A stretch of DNA of 64,000 nt, from the NCBI GenBank assembly GCA_029202405.1, contig CP119312.1:811001-875000 (forward strand), given 5' to 3'. The translations under genes and the position numbers were made by a program. The stretch's first letter is position 1. Each line of letters starts with the position of its first letter. Below are positions 16,472-26,005 of this stretch, one piece after another. The notes under the pieces are model-generated. The model had not been told where the DNA came from and made no database searches. It saw nothing but the letters and a program-made list of their open reading frames with translations. Origin of the DNA: Candidatus Devosia phytovorans. Lineage in GTDB: Bacteria; Pseudomonadota; Alphaproteobacteria; Rhizobiales; Devosiaceae.

Positions 16472-18160
16472 ATGACCATCAACCTCACTATCCCGGACAT
16501 CCAGGAACTGAAGCCTCGCATTACCGTCTTCGGTACGGGTGGTGCTGGCGGTAACGCCGTCAACAACATGATCGAGTCCGGTCTCGATGGCGTCGACTTT
16601 GTCGTCGCCAATACCGATGCCCAGGCTCTGGCTCTCAGCAAGGCGCAGCGCATCATTCAGCTCGGCGTTGGTGTCACCGAGGGTCTCGGTGCCGGCTCGC
16701 ATCCTGAAGTTGGTCGTGCGGCGGCCGAGGAAAGCTGGGACGAGATCAATGATCACCTCTCGGGCTCGCACATGGTCTTCATCACCGCCGGCATGGGCGG
16801 TGGCACGGGTACCGGCGCGGCGCCGGTCATTGCCCGTGCAGCCCGCGAGCAGGGCATTCTGACGGTTGGCGTCGTCACCAAGCCCTTCAACTTCGAAGGC
16901 AATCGTCGTGCGCGTCTGGCTGAGGACGGCATCGACGAGCTGCATCGCCATGTCGATACGCTGATCGTTATTCCGAACCAGAACCTGTTCCGCGTCGCCA
17001 ATGAGAAGACCACCTTCGCCGATGCCTTTGGCATGGCCGATCAGGTGCTGTTCTCCGGCGTTGCCTGCATCACCGACCTGATGGTCAAGGAAGGCCTGAT
17101 CAACCTCGACTTCGCCGACGTGCGCGCCGTGATGCGCGGCATGGGCAAGGCGATGATGGGTACGGGCGAAGCATCGGGCGAAGATCGTGCCCGCCATGCC
17201 GCCGAGGCTGCCATTGCCAATCCGCTGCTCGACGACGTGTCGATGCATGGTGCCCGTGGCCTGCTGATCTCGATCACCGGCGGCCCGGACCTCACGCTTT
17301 ATGAAGTCGATGAAGCCGCTTCCCGCATCCGCGAAGAAGTCGATCCCGATTGCAATATCATCCTGGGTGCGACCTACGATCCGAGCCTCACCGGCACGCT
17401 GCGCGTGTCCGTCGTTGCCACCGGTACCGATGCGACCATGGTGCAGGCTCTCGAGCCGGCCAAGCCGCATGCCTCGCGCACCCCGCTTGAAGTGCGTCGT
17501 CATGTGCCGGTCGAGCCGACCCGCGTCCAGATGGAACGTGCCGCCATTGCCACGCCAGCGCCCCAGCCAGCGCCGGTTGCCCAGCAGCAGGCGATCGAGC
17601 ATGACGTCGAAACGGCCATGGCTCAGGCGTTCAACTTCGAAACGCCGGCGCCGACCTACCAGCACCAGGAAGACGACGGCGTTTTCGTCGAGCCCTATAT
17701 CCCGGCTGCCGAGAGCATCCAGGAAGCTGACGAGCCCGTCGCTGTCGATGATTCGCCGGTTCCCAGCGTTTACGTGCCGTCCCATGCCGCTCGCCCCGAG
17801 GGCCAGCGCCGCATGCCGCGCACCGAGGAACTGCCGGTTGTTGCGCGCCGGACACAGGAAGCACAGGAACGTCACGAGCCGGAGCCGCGCAATGCACGCG
17901 CCCTGTTCAAGAAACTGGCGTCCAACGTTGGCCTGAACCTGGGCCAGCAGGCACCGGTTGCCAAGGACGAGCCGTCCTATTCGGACGCCGATGACAATGC
18001 AGCGCGCAGCGCGATTGAAGCAGGCGGCGCAAGGGCTTCGCGGGTGTCGCCGCAGCTCGACGGTGCTCGTGGCAACCTCGACCAGCATGGGCGTCAGCCG
18101 GCCTCGGCACCGCAGAAGGAAAGCCTCGAGATCCCCGCTTTCCTGCGCAAACACGGTTAA
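16472..18160 (+). CDS. ftsZ: Cell division protein FtsZ
   Basis: Tubulin-like GTPase forming the Z ring. The 562-aa product has the GTP signature GGGTGTG at about residues 109-115, the N-terminal ITVFGTGGAGGNAVNNMI and the T7 loop VDLDFADVRAVM-like region (INLDFADVRAVM). A long proline/alanine/glutamate-rich linker of about 200 residues precedes the conserved C-terminal peptide LEIPAFLRKHG that binds FtsA. I chose the ATG at 16472 to match the family start MTINL; an in-frame ATG at 16460 would add four residues. A strong terminator follows. Confidence 0.96.
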   Translation: MTINLTIPDIQELKPRITVFGTGGAGGNAVNNMIESGLDGVDFVVANTDAQALALSKAQRIIQLGVGVTEGLGAGSHPEVGRAAAEESWDEINDHLSGSHMVFITAGMGGGTGTGAAPVIARAAREQGILTVGVVTKPFNFEGNRRARLAEDGIDELHRHVDTLIVIPNQNLFRVANEKTTFADAFGMADQVLFSGVACITDLMVKEGLINLDFADVRAVMRGMGKAMMGTGEASGEDRARHAAEAAIANPLLDDVSMHGARGLLISITGGPDLTLYEVDEAASRIREEVDPDCNIILGATYDPSLTGTLRVSVVATGTDATMVQALEPAKPHASRTPLEVRRHVPVEPTRVQMERAAIATPAPQPAPVAQQQAIEHDVETAMAQAFNFETPAPTYQHQEDDGVFVEPYIPAAESIQEADEPVAVDDSPVPSVYVPSHAARPEGQRRMPRTEELPVVARRTQEAQERHEPEPRNARALFKKLASNVGLNLGQQAPVAKDEPSYSDADDNAARSAIEAGGARASRVSPQLDGARGNLDQHGRQPASAPQKESLEIPAFLRKHG

Positions 18161-18191
18161 CACATCTGGTGTAAAGTTTGAGATGCGAACT

Positions 18192-18220
18192 CGGCGCGAC
18201 TTTCGCGCCGGGTTTTTTTT
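18192..18220 (+). terminator. Rho-independent terminator after ftsZ
   Basis: Perfect 8-bp stem CGGCGCGA / TCGCGCCG (18192-18199, 18203-18210) with loop CTT, followed by GG and eight T residues. It separates ftsZ from lpxC transcription. Confidence 0.88.
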
Positions 18221-18268
18221 AGCTAACAGATGCGCTGCGTCAGACCCTGGGGTCGGAGTATTTCGAGT

Positions 18269-19225
18269 ATGAAGAAACTGTCCACGCGTCAGCGCACTCT
18301 TGCTGCCGCGATTAGCTTTGCCGGTTACGGTGTTCATAGCGGCCAGTCGGTTACCATGACACTCAGCCCCGGTGCCCCTGACAGTGGCCTGACGATCAAT
18401 CGCATTCGTCCCGATGGCACGCCATCCGAAGCGGTTCCCGTGCATTTCTCGCGCGTGGCGCGCACGACCCTGTGCACCACGCTTGACCTGGGTGACAGCC
18501 TTTCCGTCGCGACCATCGAGCATGTCACCTCGGCCCTTACCGGCATGGGCGTCGACAATGCCCTGATCACACTCGACGGCACCGAATGCCCTATTCTTGA
18601 TGGCAGCGCGCGGCCCTTTGCCGAGGCGATCCTGGCTGTTGGTCTCGAAATCCAGCCGGCGCAGCGCAAGTTCCTCAAGATCCTGCGCGCCGTCACGGTG
18701 CGCAACAATGACGCCTTCGCCGTGCTCGAGCCCTATAATGGTCGTTGCCTCGACCTCGAGATCGACTTCGACAGCAAGGTCATCGGCCGCCAGCGCATGA
18801 TCTTCGACTGGACGCCGCGCCGCTATTACGAAGACGTGTCGCGCGCCCGCACCTTCGGCTTCCAGCGTGACGCCAAGGCGCTGCGCCAGGCCGGCTATGC
18901 GCTGGGCTCCAGCCTCGACAATTCCATTACCCTGCACGACGATCGCATCCTCAACCCTGGCGGTTTGCGCTTCGAGGACGAGTTCGTGCGCCACAAGCTG
19001 CTCGACGCGATTGGCGACCTGTCCCTGGGCGGCCTGCCGATCTGGGGGCGTTTCCGCTCCTACAAGGGTGGCCACGCGCTTAATGCGCATGTACTGGCCG
19101 GTCTCTTTTCGAGCGAAGCCAACTATGAGATAGTTCTGGCCGAAGACCTGCCGCTCGAGTTCGAGGCTTTCGAAGAACAGCCCGAAGGGCTGGCGGTCAA
19201 TCACTATCTGCGCTCCGTGCGTTGA
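18269..19225 (+). CDS. lpxC: UDP-3-O-acyl-GlcNAc deacetylase LpxC
   Basis: Zinc metalloenzyme catalysing the committed step of lipid A synthesis in the cytoplasm. The 318-aa protein has the metal-site motifs TIEHVTSAL and HKLLDAIGDLSLGG, plus LDGSARPF and FTFG-like RTFGFQ. The ATG at 18269 gives the normal start MKKLSTRQRTLAAAISF, with GGAG 10 bases before. Its place after ftsZ and before bamD is the usual order in this bacterial order. An upstream in-frame ATG at 18230 lies next to the ftsZ terminator and is unlikely. Confidence 0.96.
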   Translation: MKKLSTRQRTLAAAISFAGYGVHSGQSVTMTLSPGAPDSGLTINRIRPDGTPSEAVPVHFSRVARTTLCTTLDLGDSLSVATIEHVTSALTGMGVDNALITLDGTECPILDGSARPFAEAILAVGLEIQPAQRKFLKILRAVTVRNNDAFAVLEPYNGRCLDLEIDFDSKVIGRQRMIFDWTPRRYYEDVSRARTFGFQRDAKALRQAGYALGSSLDNSITLHDDRILNPGGLRFEDEFVRHKLLDAIGDLSLGGLPIWGRFRSYKGGHALNAHVLAGLFSSEANYEIVLAEDLPLEFEAFEEQPEGLAVNHYLRSVR

Positions 19226-19310
19226 CCTGACTGGTTAACGCACGCCACAGTTTTGATCCATTTGCTCACTACGCCGCCTTCAAGCGGTATCTATAAGGAC
19301 GGGGCACTTC

Positions 19311-20147
19311 GTGACAGTTGACGCTATTGGTGGTTTCACCAGCCGGGCAGCCCGGTTCCTGACGGTTGCGGCTTTTGCTGCGGTCCTGGCTGGTTGCAGC
19401 CTGTTCGGATCGCCCAAGACCCGCGAAGAGCCGATCATCCCGGCAGCGACCCTCTACCAGAAGGCGCTGGACGACATGGATCGCCAGTATTACGCCACGG
19501 CGCTGAAGTCGCTGGAGCAGCTGGATCGCCAGCATCCGCGCGACCCGATGGTCGAAAAGTCCAAGCTGATGCAGGTCTATGCCAACTATCGCAGTGGCAA
19601 GCTGCAGGAAGCGATCCTGGCGGCCGACCGCTTCATGGCGCTCTATCCCGGCGGCAAGGATGCGGCCTATGTGCTCTATCTCAAGGGCAATGCCTATTTC
19701 GCCCAGATCAAGGACATCACCCGCGACCAGCAGCTTTCGGCTGATGCGATCGAGACCTACAATCTGGTTATCTCGAACTATCCGCAGTCCGAATATGCAG
19801 AGGACGCCAAGGAGAAGCTCCTGGTCGCCTATGATCAGCTGGCGGGCAAGGAAATGTCGGTTGGCCGCTACTATCTCGGCCAGGGCCAATACACAGCCGC
19901 TATCAACCGCTTCCGCGTGGTGGTGGAAACCTGGCAGACTTCGACTCACATCGAGGAAGCCCTGTTCCGCCTGACCGAATCCTATCTGGCGCTCGGTCTG
20001 ACCAACGAGGCTTCGACTGCTGCTGCCGTGCTCGGCCACAACTACCCGTCGAGCAGCTGGTACAAGGAAGCCTATGCGCTGCTCGCCAAGCAGGGCCTAG
20101 CCCCAGCGGTCAACAGCGGCAGTTGGATGGCTGGCCTGCGGAACTAG
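19311..20147 (+). CDS. bamD: Outer membrane assembly lipoprotein BamD
   Basis: Essential lipoprotein of the BAM complex, which folds beta-barrel proteins into the outer membrane. The 278-aa product has a lipoprotein signal ending in LAGC, then TPR repeats (ALKSLEQLDRQHP, AILAADRFMALYPGG, AIETYNLVISNYPQS). The start is GTG at 19311, preceded by AAGGACGGGG. It is followed by a terminator and then recN. Confidence 0.93.
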   Translation: MTVDAIGGFTSRAARFLTVAAFAAVLAGCSLFGSPKTREEPIIPAATLYQKALDDMDRQYYATALKSLEQLDRQHPRDPMVEKSKLMQVYANYRSGKLQEAILAADRFMALYPGGKDAAYVLYLKGNAYFAQIKDITRDQQLSADAIETYNLVISNYPQSEYAEDAKEKLLVAYDQLAGKEMSVGRYYLGQGQYTAAINRFRVVVETWQTSTHIEEALFRLTESYLALGLTNEASTAAAVLGHNYPSSSWYKEAYALLAKQGLAPAVNSGSWMAGLRN

Positions 20148-20177
20148 GGTTTCGAAACAATTTGTTGCTAGTTTGTT

Positions 20178-20209
20178 CCGGGGCGCTACAATGCGCCCCG
20201 GTTTCGTTT
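20178..20209 (+). terminator. Rho-independent terminator after bamD
   Basis: Nine-bp stem CCGGGGCGC / GCGCCCCGG (20178-20186, 20193-20201) with loop TACAAT and a TTTCGTTT tail. Confidence 0.82.
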
Positions 20210-20309
20210 GTGGCACTGAAACCTGTTGCCTCGTCCCATTCCCGCCTTCGCGCGAGGGGTTTGAGGGTGATAGGCTAGGGTCAGGCACCAGTCCGGGAAG
20301 AATACGCGC

Positions 20310-21980
20310 ATGCTGAACGCGCTTTCGGTTCGCAATATCGTCCTCATCGATCAGCTCGATCTGGCGCTCGATGAAGGCATGACCGTACTCACCGGCGAGA
20401 CCGGCGCGGGCAAGTCGATCCTGCTCGATGCGCTGACGCTGGCGCTGGGGGGCAGGGGTGATGCCTCTCTGGTGCGCAGCGGGCAGGACAGCGGTCAGGT
20501 TGTTGCCGTGCTGCAATTGCCGGCCGATCATCCGGCCCGCGCCGCGCTGCGCGACAATGCCATTGCCGACGACGAGGACGTTATCTTGCGCCGCGTGCAA
20601 TTTGCCGATGGCAAGACGCGCGCCTTTATCAATGATCAACCGGTCTCGGCTGCCCTGCTGCAGCGTATCGGCAGCCAGATCGTCGAAATCCATGGGCAGC
20701 ACGATGATCGTGCCCTGGTCGATGTCGCCACCCATCGCGCCGCGCTCGATGCCTTTGGCGAACTGGACAAGCTCGTCGCCAAGGTTCGCGACCTTTGGCA
20801 GGAGCTGTCCGACGCACAGGATGCCGTCGCTGCGCAAAAGGCGCTGGTGGCCGAAGCGCTGGCTGCGGAAGACTATGCTCGCCACACGGTCGAAGAGCTG
20901 GGCAAGCTCAAGCCGGTGGCTGGCGAGGAAGAGGAACTGGCCGAACGTCGTCAGCACCTGCAGCAGGCCGAGCGCTCGGCCAGCGATGTGGTCGAGATCG
21001 ACGAGATGCTCAACGGCCCTGCCGCGACGGGCCCGGCCCTTGCCGGCCTGATGCGCCGGCTGATGCGAAAGATCGATGGCGGGCAGACCGTGTTCCAGCC
21101 GCTGGTCGATACGATCGACGCCTCCCTCACCACGCTGGACCGCACCGGCGACGCACTCGAAGAGCTCAAGCGCGAACTGGATTATGACCCGGCCGAACTC
21201 GAAGCGGTCGAGGAGCGCCTGTTCGCCCTGCGTGGTGCGGCTCGCAAACATCAGACAACCTGCGATGGCTTGTATGATGTGTTGGCAAAATACAGCGCCG
21301 ATCTCGAAACACTGCAAAGTGGCGAGACAAAATTGCTCGCTTTGGAGGAGGCGCGGGCCAGGGCGCAGGAGATCTACAAGAAGTCGTCCAGCATGCTGAG
21401 CGCCGGACGCACCAAGGCTGCAGGTGCCCTGAGCAAGGCCGTCGGCGCCGAACTGCCGGACCTCAAACTGGGTTCGGCCAAGTTCATCGTCGATCACCAG
21501 GTCGATGAAAACCGCGTCGCGGCCTCGGGCTATGACCAGATCCAGTTCCATGTGCAGACCAATCCGGGCACCGCTGCCGGACCCCTGCTCAAAGTCGCAA
21601 GTGGCGGTGAGCTCAGCAGATTCCTGCTGGCGCTCAAGGTGGTGCTGGCCGATCGCGGCTCGGCTCCGGTGCTGATCTTCGACGAAATCGACACCGGCGT
21701 CGGTGGTGCCGTGGCCGATGCGATCGGGCGTCGCCTGTCGCGGCTGGCGGGCAAGGTGCAGGTCCTCGCCGTCACCCACGCCCCCCAGGTCGCCGCCCGC
21801 GCCCAGCGCCATCTTCTCATTGAAAAACAAGCGGTTAAAGAGGGCGCCTTCATGCGAACTCATGTCAAACCGCTCGATACCGGCGCGCGGCAGGAAGAAG
21901 TGGCCCGCATGCTGGCTGGCGCCAAGGTCACCGACGAAGCCCGCGCTGCGGCAAGCAAGTTGCTGAGCGAAGTGGGGTAG
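20310..21980 (+). CDS. recN: DNA repair ATPase RecN
   Basis: SMC-like ATPase acting in double-strand-break repair. The 556-aa product has the N-terminal Walker A loop GETGAGKSILLDAL, a central coiled-coil-rich region, the ABC signature KVASGGELSRFLLALK and Walker B LIFDEIDTGVGG. The ATG at 20310 follows GGGAAG. ligA begins 40 bases after the stop, a typical linkage in related genomes. Confidence 0.94.
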   Translation: MLNALSVRNIVLIDQLDLALDEGMTVLTGETGAGKSILLDALTLALGGRGDASLVRSGQDSGQVVAVLQLPADHPARAALRDNAIADDEDVILRRVQFADGKTRAFINDQPVSAALLQRIGSQIVEIHGQHDDRALVDVATHRAALDAFGELDKLVAKVRDLWQELSDAQDAVAAQKALVAEALAAEDYARHTVEELGKLKPVAGEEEELAERRQHLQQAERSASDVVEIDEMLNGPAATGPALAGLMRRLMRKIDGGQTVFQPLVDTIDASLTTLDRTGDALEELKRELDYDPAELEAVEERLFALRGAARKHQTTCDGLYDVLAKYSADLETLQSGETKLLALEEARARAQEIYKKSSSMLSAGRTKAAGALSKAVGAELPDLKLGSAKFIVDHQVDENRVAASGYDQIQFHVQTNPGTAAGPLLKVASGGELSRFLLALKVVLADRGSAPVLIFDEIDTGVGGAVADAIGRRLSRLAGKVQVLAVTHAPQVAARAQRHLLIEKQAVKEGAFMRTHVKPLDTGARQEEVARMLAGAKVTDEARAAASKLLSEVG

Positions 21981-22020
21981 GGTAACCGCCTGCTACAAAA
22001 CATAATTGGCGGAGATTCTT

Positions 22021-24660
22021 ATGACCGACCTGTCCCAAAAGCCCGTCTCCGAGCTGACCGTCGAGGAGGCCGAGGCAGAGCTGGCGCGCCTCGCCGAAGC
22101 CATTGCCGCTGCCAATATCGACTACCATCAGAAGGACGCGCCGGCGCTGACCGACGCGGATTTCGACGCGCTGCGACAGCGCAATGACGCGATCGAGCTG
22201 GCCTTTCCCGATCTCGTCCGCACCGATAGCCCCGGCCTGTCGGTCGGTGCGCCGCCCGCCGAAGGCATCTCAATCAGCAAAAAAAGGAAATTGGTTAGCG
22301 AGATCGCTGACGACTGGCTGCTTGTTTACCCGAACAATTATAAATCCGACTTTGTTGCTCTTCTGGAGAAGTTGTCACAATCAAGTATCGACAAGATATA
22401 CATGGATGCACACAGGGATTTGTCCGACCTGAAATCTGAAGAGAAGCGCCATAGATTGCGCGCTCTGCAAAGGACCGCTGTTCGTCGCAAAACATCTATT
22501 GCTGATGACATATTTCGAGTTTTGGAACAGGCGTCTCGCGCTTATTATGTTGAGGATAGCCCTATATTTACAGACTCTCAGTATGATTCACTACGGAATC
22601 TTCTAGAGTACATTCTAAAGAACGAAAAATCGCATGCCTATAAGCCATATCTTCGCAGATTGGACAAAGTAGGTGCAAAGCCGGACTCTAACTTCAAAAA
22701 GGTTAGGCATGGCGTCGCAATGCTTAGTCTTGGAAACGTCTATGTCGATGAAGAGGTACGAGATTTTGTTGCGCGCGCTCATGCATACTTCAAACAGGAT
22801 CGCCTAGGCGAGGATCTCGCTTTTGTAGCTGAGCCTAAGATTGACGGTCTATCCGCCTCGCTTAGGTATGAGAACGGAGTATTTGTGAGAGGTGCCACCC
22901 GTGGTGATGGGGTCGAGGGAGAAGATGTAACTGAAAACCTTCGGACAATATCTGACATACCGCACCGACTTAAGACTAACGACTACCCAGACGTTATTGA
23001 AATAAGAGGCGAAGTGTACATGCCTCATGAAGAGTTCTTCCGACTCAGGGACTGGTCTCGGTCTGCAGGAAGGCAAGAATATGTGAATCCTCGCAATACC
23101 GCGGCTGGTTCGTTAAGGCAGAAAGATCCAAGCGTTACAGCATCGCGGAACTTGCGGTTCTTTGCATATGGATGGGGTGAAGCTAGTCATCCTCCCGCGG
23201 ACACGCAGTTTGAGGCGGTTAATGCACTAGGGCGTTGGGGATTCACGATTAATTCCCTTATGATGCGCTGCCTAAATGCATCGGACATGCTGAGGCACTA
23301 TCGCTTTATTGAAGGGCAACGATCGAGACTGGGGTACGACATTGACGGTGTTGTATACAAGATTGACCGTCTTGATCTCCAAGAGCGTTGGGGGTTCGTG
23401 GCGCGAGCGCCGCGCTGGGCCGTAGCGCACAAATTTCCCGCCGAACGAGCCATGACTGTGGTGCGTGACATCGAAATCCAAGTCGGTCGCACTGGCACAT
23501 TGGCGCCAGTGGCACGGTTGGAACCTGTGACCGTTGGCGGTGTGGTGGTCGAGAATGTGACCCTCCACAACGAGGATTATATCGCGGGCAAGGACAGCAA
23601 TGGCCTGCCGATCCGCGAGGGCAAGGATATCCGCATCGGCGATACGGTCATCATCCAGCGCGCGGGCGACGTTATTCCGCAGATTGTCGATGTGGTGCTG
23701 GACAAGCGTCCGGCTGACGCGATGCCCTATGAAATGCCGCATGTCTGCCCGGTCTGCGGCTCTCCGGCAACGCGCGAGATCAACGAGAAGACCGGCAAGG
23801 AAGATTCGCGCCGCCGCTGCACCGGTGAGATGATCTGCCCGGCCCAGGCCGTGGAGGGCCTGCGCCATTTCGTGTCGCGCGGGGCGCTGGATATCGAAGG
23901 CCTTGGCGCCGAGAATATCGACACCTTCTTCAATGCAGGCCTGATCAAGACGGCCGCCGATATCTTTACCCTCAAGGACCGCCGGCCCGAAGTGCAGAAG
24001 GCCTTGGCCGAGCGGCGCGAGGAACAGGCGAAGGTTCGCGAAGCAGCGTCGGGCAAGACGCGCAAGAATGTGCGGAGCGTCGAGGATCGCAACTACGAGG
24101 GGCTCGACAAGCTGTTTGCCGCCGTGGATGCGCGGCGCGAACCCGAACTGGACCGTTTCATCTTCGCCCTGGGCATCCGCCATATCGGCGAGACGACTGG
24201 TGCCGTGCTGGCCCGCACTTTTGGCTCGATGGAAAAGCTTGAGGAGGCTGGCAAGGAACTGGCGGCGGCCGAGGACCCGATGGCCGTTTTTCCATCGGTG
24301 GACGGTATCGGCTCCACCGTAGTCGAAGCCCTGGTCGATTTCTTCCGCAATGAGCGCAATGTCGCTGCTTTGGATCGCCTGCTGGAGCAGGTGCATCCGA
24401 AGGACTACGTGGTCGAAATCGCCGCCGACAGTCAGGTCGCTGGAAAGACAGTGGTTTTTACCGGCACGCTCGAAAAAATGTCACGATCGGAGGCCAAGGC
24501 TATGGCTGAAAGACTGGGTGCCAAGGTGGCGGGATCGGTATCGGCCAAGACCGATATCCTGATCGCCGGGCCGGGCGCCGGGTCCAAGCTCAAGTCTGCC
24601 GAGGCGCTGGGCGTCGAGGTGATCAGCGAAGACGAGTGGTTTGTCCGCGTCGGAAAGTAG
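22021..24660 (+). CDS. ligA: NAD-dependent DNA ligase LigA, mosaic with duplicated Ia domain
   Basis: Seals nicks using NAD. At 879 aa it is clearly longer than the usual 670-720. Residues 1-82 are a normal GC-rich N-terminal Ia domain (YHQKDAPALTDADFDALR, TDSPGLSVGAPPAEG). Residues 83-160 match nothing I recognise. A second Ia-like domain follows at about 161-235 (ASRAYYVEDSPIFTDSQYDS), then the nucleotidyltransferase with catalytic K273 (EPKIDGLSAS). OB fold, zinc finger (CPVCGS...CPAQ), helix-hairpin-helix and BRCT domains complete it. The frame is intact throughout. The middle third has foreign-looking composition and codons. Internal initiation within the foreign part is possible. Confidence 0.93.
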   Translation: MTDLSQKPVSELTVEEAEAELARLAEAIAAANIDYHQKDAPALTDADFDALRQRNDAIELAFPDLVRTDSPGLSVGAPPAEGISISKKRKLVSEIADDWLLVYPNNYKSDFVALLEKLSQSSIDKIYMDAHRDLSDLKSEEKRHRLRALQRTAVRRKTSIADDIFRVLEQASRAYYVEDSPIFTDSQYDSLRNLLEYILKNEKSHAYKPYLRRLDKVGAKPDSNFKKVRHGVAMLSLGNVYVDEEVRDFVARAHAYFKQDRLGEDLAFVAEPKIDGLSASLRYENGVFVRGATRGDGVEGEDVTENLRTISDIPHRLKTNDYPDVIEIRGEVYMPHEEFFRLRDWSRSAGRQEYVNPRNTAAGSLRQKDPSVTASRNLRFFAYGWGEASHPPADTQFEAVNALGRWGFTINSLMMRCLNASDMLRHYRFIEGQRSRLGYDIDGVVYKIDRLDLQERWGFVARAPRWAVAHKFPAERAMTVVRDIEIQVGRTGTLAPVARLEPVTVGGVVVENVTLHNEDYIAGKDSNGLPIREGKDIRIGDTVIIQRAGDVIPQIVDVVLDKRPADAMPYEMPHVCPVCGSPATREINEKTGKEDSRRRCTGEMICPAQAVEGLRHFVSRGALDIEGLGAENIDTFFNAGLIKTAADIFTLKDRRPEVQKALAERREEQAKVREAASGKTRKNVRSVEDRNYEGLDKLFAAVDARREPELDRFIFALGIRHIGETTGAVLARTFGSMEKLEEAGKELAAAEDPMAVFPSVDGIGSTVVEALVDFFRNERNVAALDRLLEQVHPKDYVVEIAADSQVAGKTVVFTGTLEKMSRSEAKAMAERLGAKVAGSVSAKTDILIAGPGAGSKLKSAEALGVEVISEDEWFVRVGK
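22267..23450 (+). other. AT-richer, probably transferred segment inside ligA
   Basis: From about 22267 the base composition changes abruptly. Counted by hand, 22321-22380 is 23/60 GC and 22501-22560 is 27/60, against 42/60 for 24001-24060 in the same gene. Codons such as ATA, AGA, TTA and CTA, rare elsewhere here, become frequent. The left edge is sharp, after GCCGAAGGC. The right edge is diffuse, between about 23400 and 23530, where protein homology continues, as expected of homologous recombination. Edges are estimates. Confidence 0.75.
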
Positions 24661-24690
24661 GGCGCGACCGATATTTTTGGGAGTTTCAGC

Positions 24691-25980
24691 ATGCGCCGAT
24701 TGATGATTGCGACGGGGCTACTGACAGCTCTCTCCCTGCCGGCTGCGGCGGGGCAAATCGGCGACCAGCTGGCGCAGCGGCTCTATGACGGCACCCTCGA
24801 TGAGATCGCCGAAGAGACGCACGAGCTATGCTATCAGTTCGACACCGAAGCTTGCTTTGCGCGCGGGCTGCATGAGTTGATCACGAGCTACGAGGGCCTG
24901 TCGCAGGCCATGTATCGGCATGGGGCGACCGATCCGTCAATGCCCGTCATGGGGATGCTGCTCGGCATGGGCGGGTTCGAGGATGAAGCCGCGCCGGCTA
25001 ATCCAAACCCGGAGCCGCTGACCTATGAGAGCCTGCGCGATATCCTCGACGCCTTCGCGCGCGGGATGAGTGGCGCCAGCATCTACTTCCAGATGGCTGA
25101 CATGGAGGGCGACTTCGTTATCCCGATCGACCCGTTCAAGGTGCGCGTCGACCTTGATGGCAATGGCACCGCAGGGGAAGCCGAGACGCTGGCGTTCTTC
25201 CTGACCAGCCTGCGCAATCGCGACGAGGCAATCCTTTTCGAACAGCCCGCGCCGAGCGGCAAGGTCAAGACCAAGCCGGACGCAGCCGTAGAGGATACCA
25301 CCATCGGCTTCGACAATGCCGATGCCGTGTGGCTGGCGGGCTATTCCACCGTGGCCGCCGTGCCGGTGGAACTCATTCTGGCGCATGATTTTTCCGATTT
25401 CTTCAACGCCTATCTGCATCTGGTCTTCCCCAAGGCCGGCCTGCCGATGGAGGGTCATAACCCGCGTGGCGACTCTTTCCTGGGCGAGGGGAGCGACGCC
25501 TTCTTCGCAGACCTGATCGCGGGCATTCACACCATGAATTTCCCAGTGGAGGATCCAGACCGTCTGGCCGGCGTGCTGGAAAAGCTCAAGCTGATCACGT
25601 CCCTGTCGCGCCGGAACTGGGAGATGATCCTGGCCGAAACCGACGATGACCGCGAACTGGTGCCGTCGCCGACACAGACGTCGATGATTCCCGGCATGAC
25701 AGTGACGCAGGATACGGTCGATGCCTGGCTGGCGACGCTGGATATTGTAGACCAGGTGCTTAATGGGGAGCTGCTGGTGCCGCATTGGCGTTTCGAGCAG
25801 GGCTTTGACCTCAAGGCCTGGTTTACCACGGCGACCCGCACAGATCTCGTCCTGCTGATTTCCGGCTCGGCCGCGCTGCCCTATATCAAGCCGGGCCCGA
25901 TCGCCGATGTGCAGAGCTTTGCCGAGGCCAATGAGGCGTTCGGCGCCGAGTGGCTCAACTATGCTTTCTGGTTCAACTAA
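24691..25980 (+). CDS. Secreted protein of unknown function, 429 aa
   Basis: Not recognised. It has a cleavable signal peptide (MRRLMIATGLLTALSLPAAAG), so it is probably periplasmic. A phrase VDLDGNGTAGEAETL resembles an EF-hand-type calcium loop (D-x-D-x-N-G), which is suggestive only. No membrane anchors are seen after the signal. GGAG lies 9 bases before the ATG. It follows ligA by 30 bases, but its composition is native, unlike the middle of ligA. Two small secreted proteins follow on the same strand. Confidence 0.8.
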   Translation: MRRLMIATGLLTALSLPAAAGQIGDQLAQRLYDGTLDEIAEETHELCYQFDTEACFARGLHELITSYEGLSQAMYRHGATDPSMPVMGMLLGMGGFEDEAAPANPNPEPLTYESLRDILDAFARGMSGASIYFQMADMEGDFVIPIDPFKVRVDLDGNGTAGEAETLAFFLTSLRNRDEAILFEQPAPSGKVKTKPDAAVEDTTIGFDNADAVWLAGYSTVAAVPVELILAHDFSDFFNAYLHLVFPKAGLPMEGHNPRGDSFLGEGSDAFFADLIAGIHTMNFPVEDPDRLAGVLEKLKLITSLSRRNWEMILAETDDDRELVPSPTQTSMIPGMTVTQDTVDAWLATLDIVDQVLNGELLVPHWRFEQGFDLKAWFTTATRTDLVLLISGSAALPYIKPGPIADVQSFAEANEAFGAEWLNYAFWFN

Positions 25981-26005
25981 GCGTCCCCTTGGTGGAGAAT
26001 TCAAC

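Noticed and set aside
16442..19204. A 920-codon open frame on the reverse strand opposite ftsZ and lpxC
   Set aside because: It is a shadow of two certain genes in GC-rich DNA, with no ribosome site or recognisable domain.
22267..22480. A separate small gene or insertion sequence inside ligA
   Set aside because: The frame continues without a stop into the ligase domain, there are no terminal repeats or transposase motifs, and the right edge keeps ligase homology.
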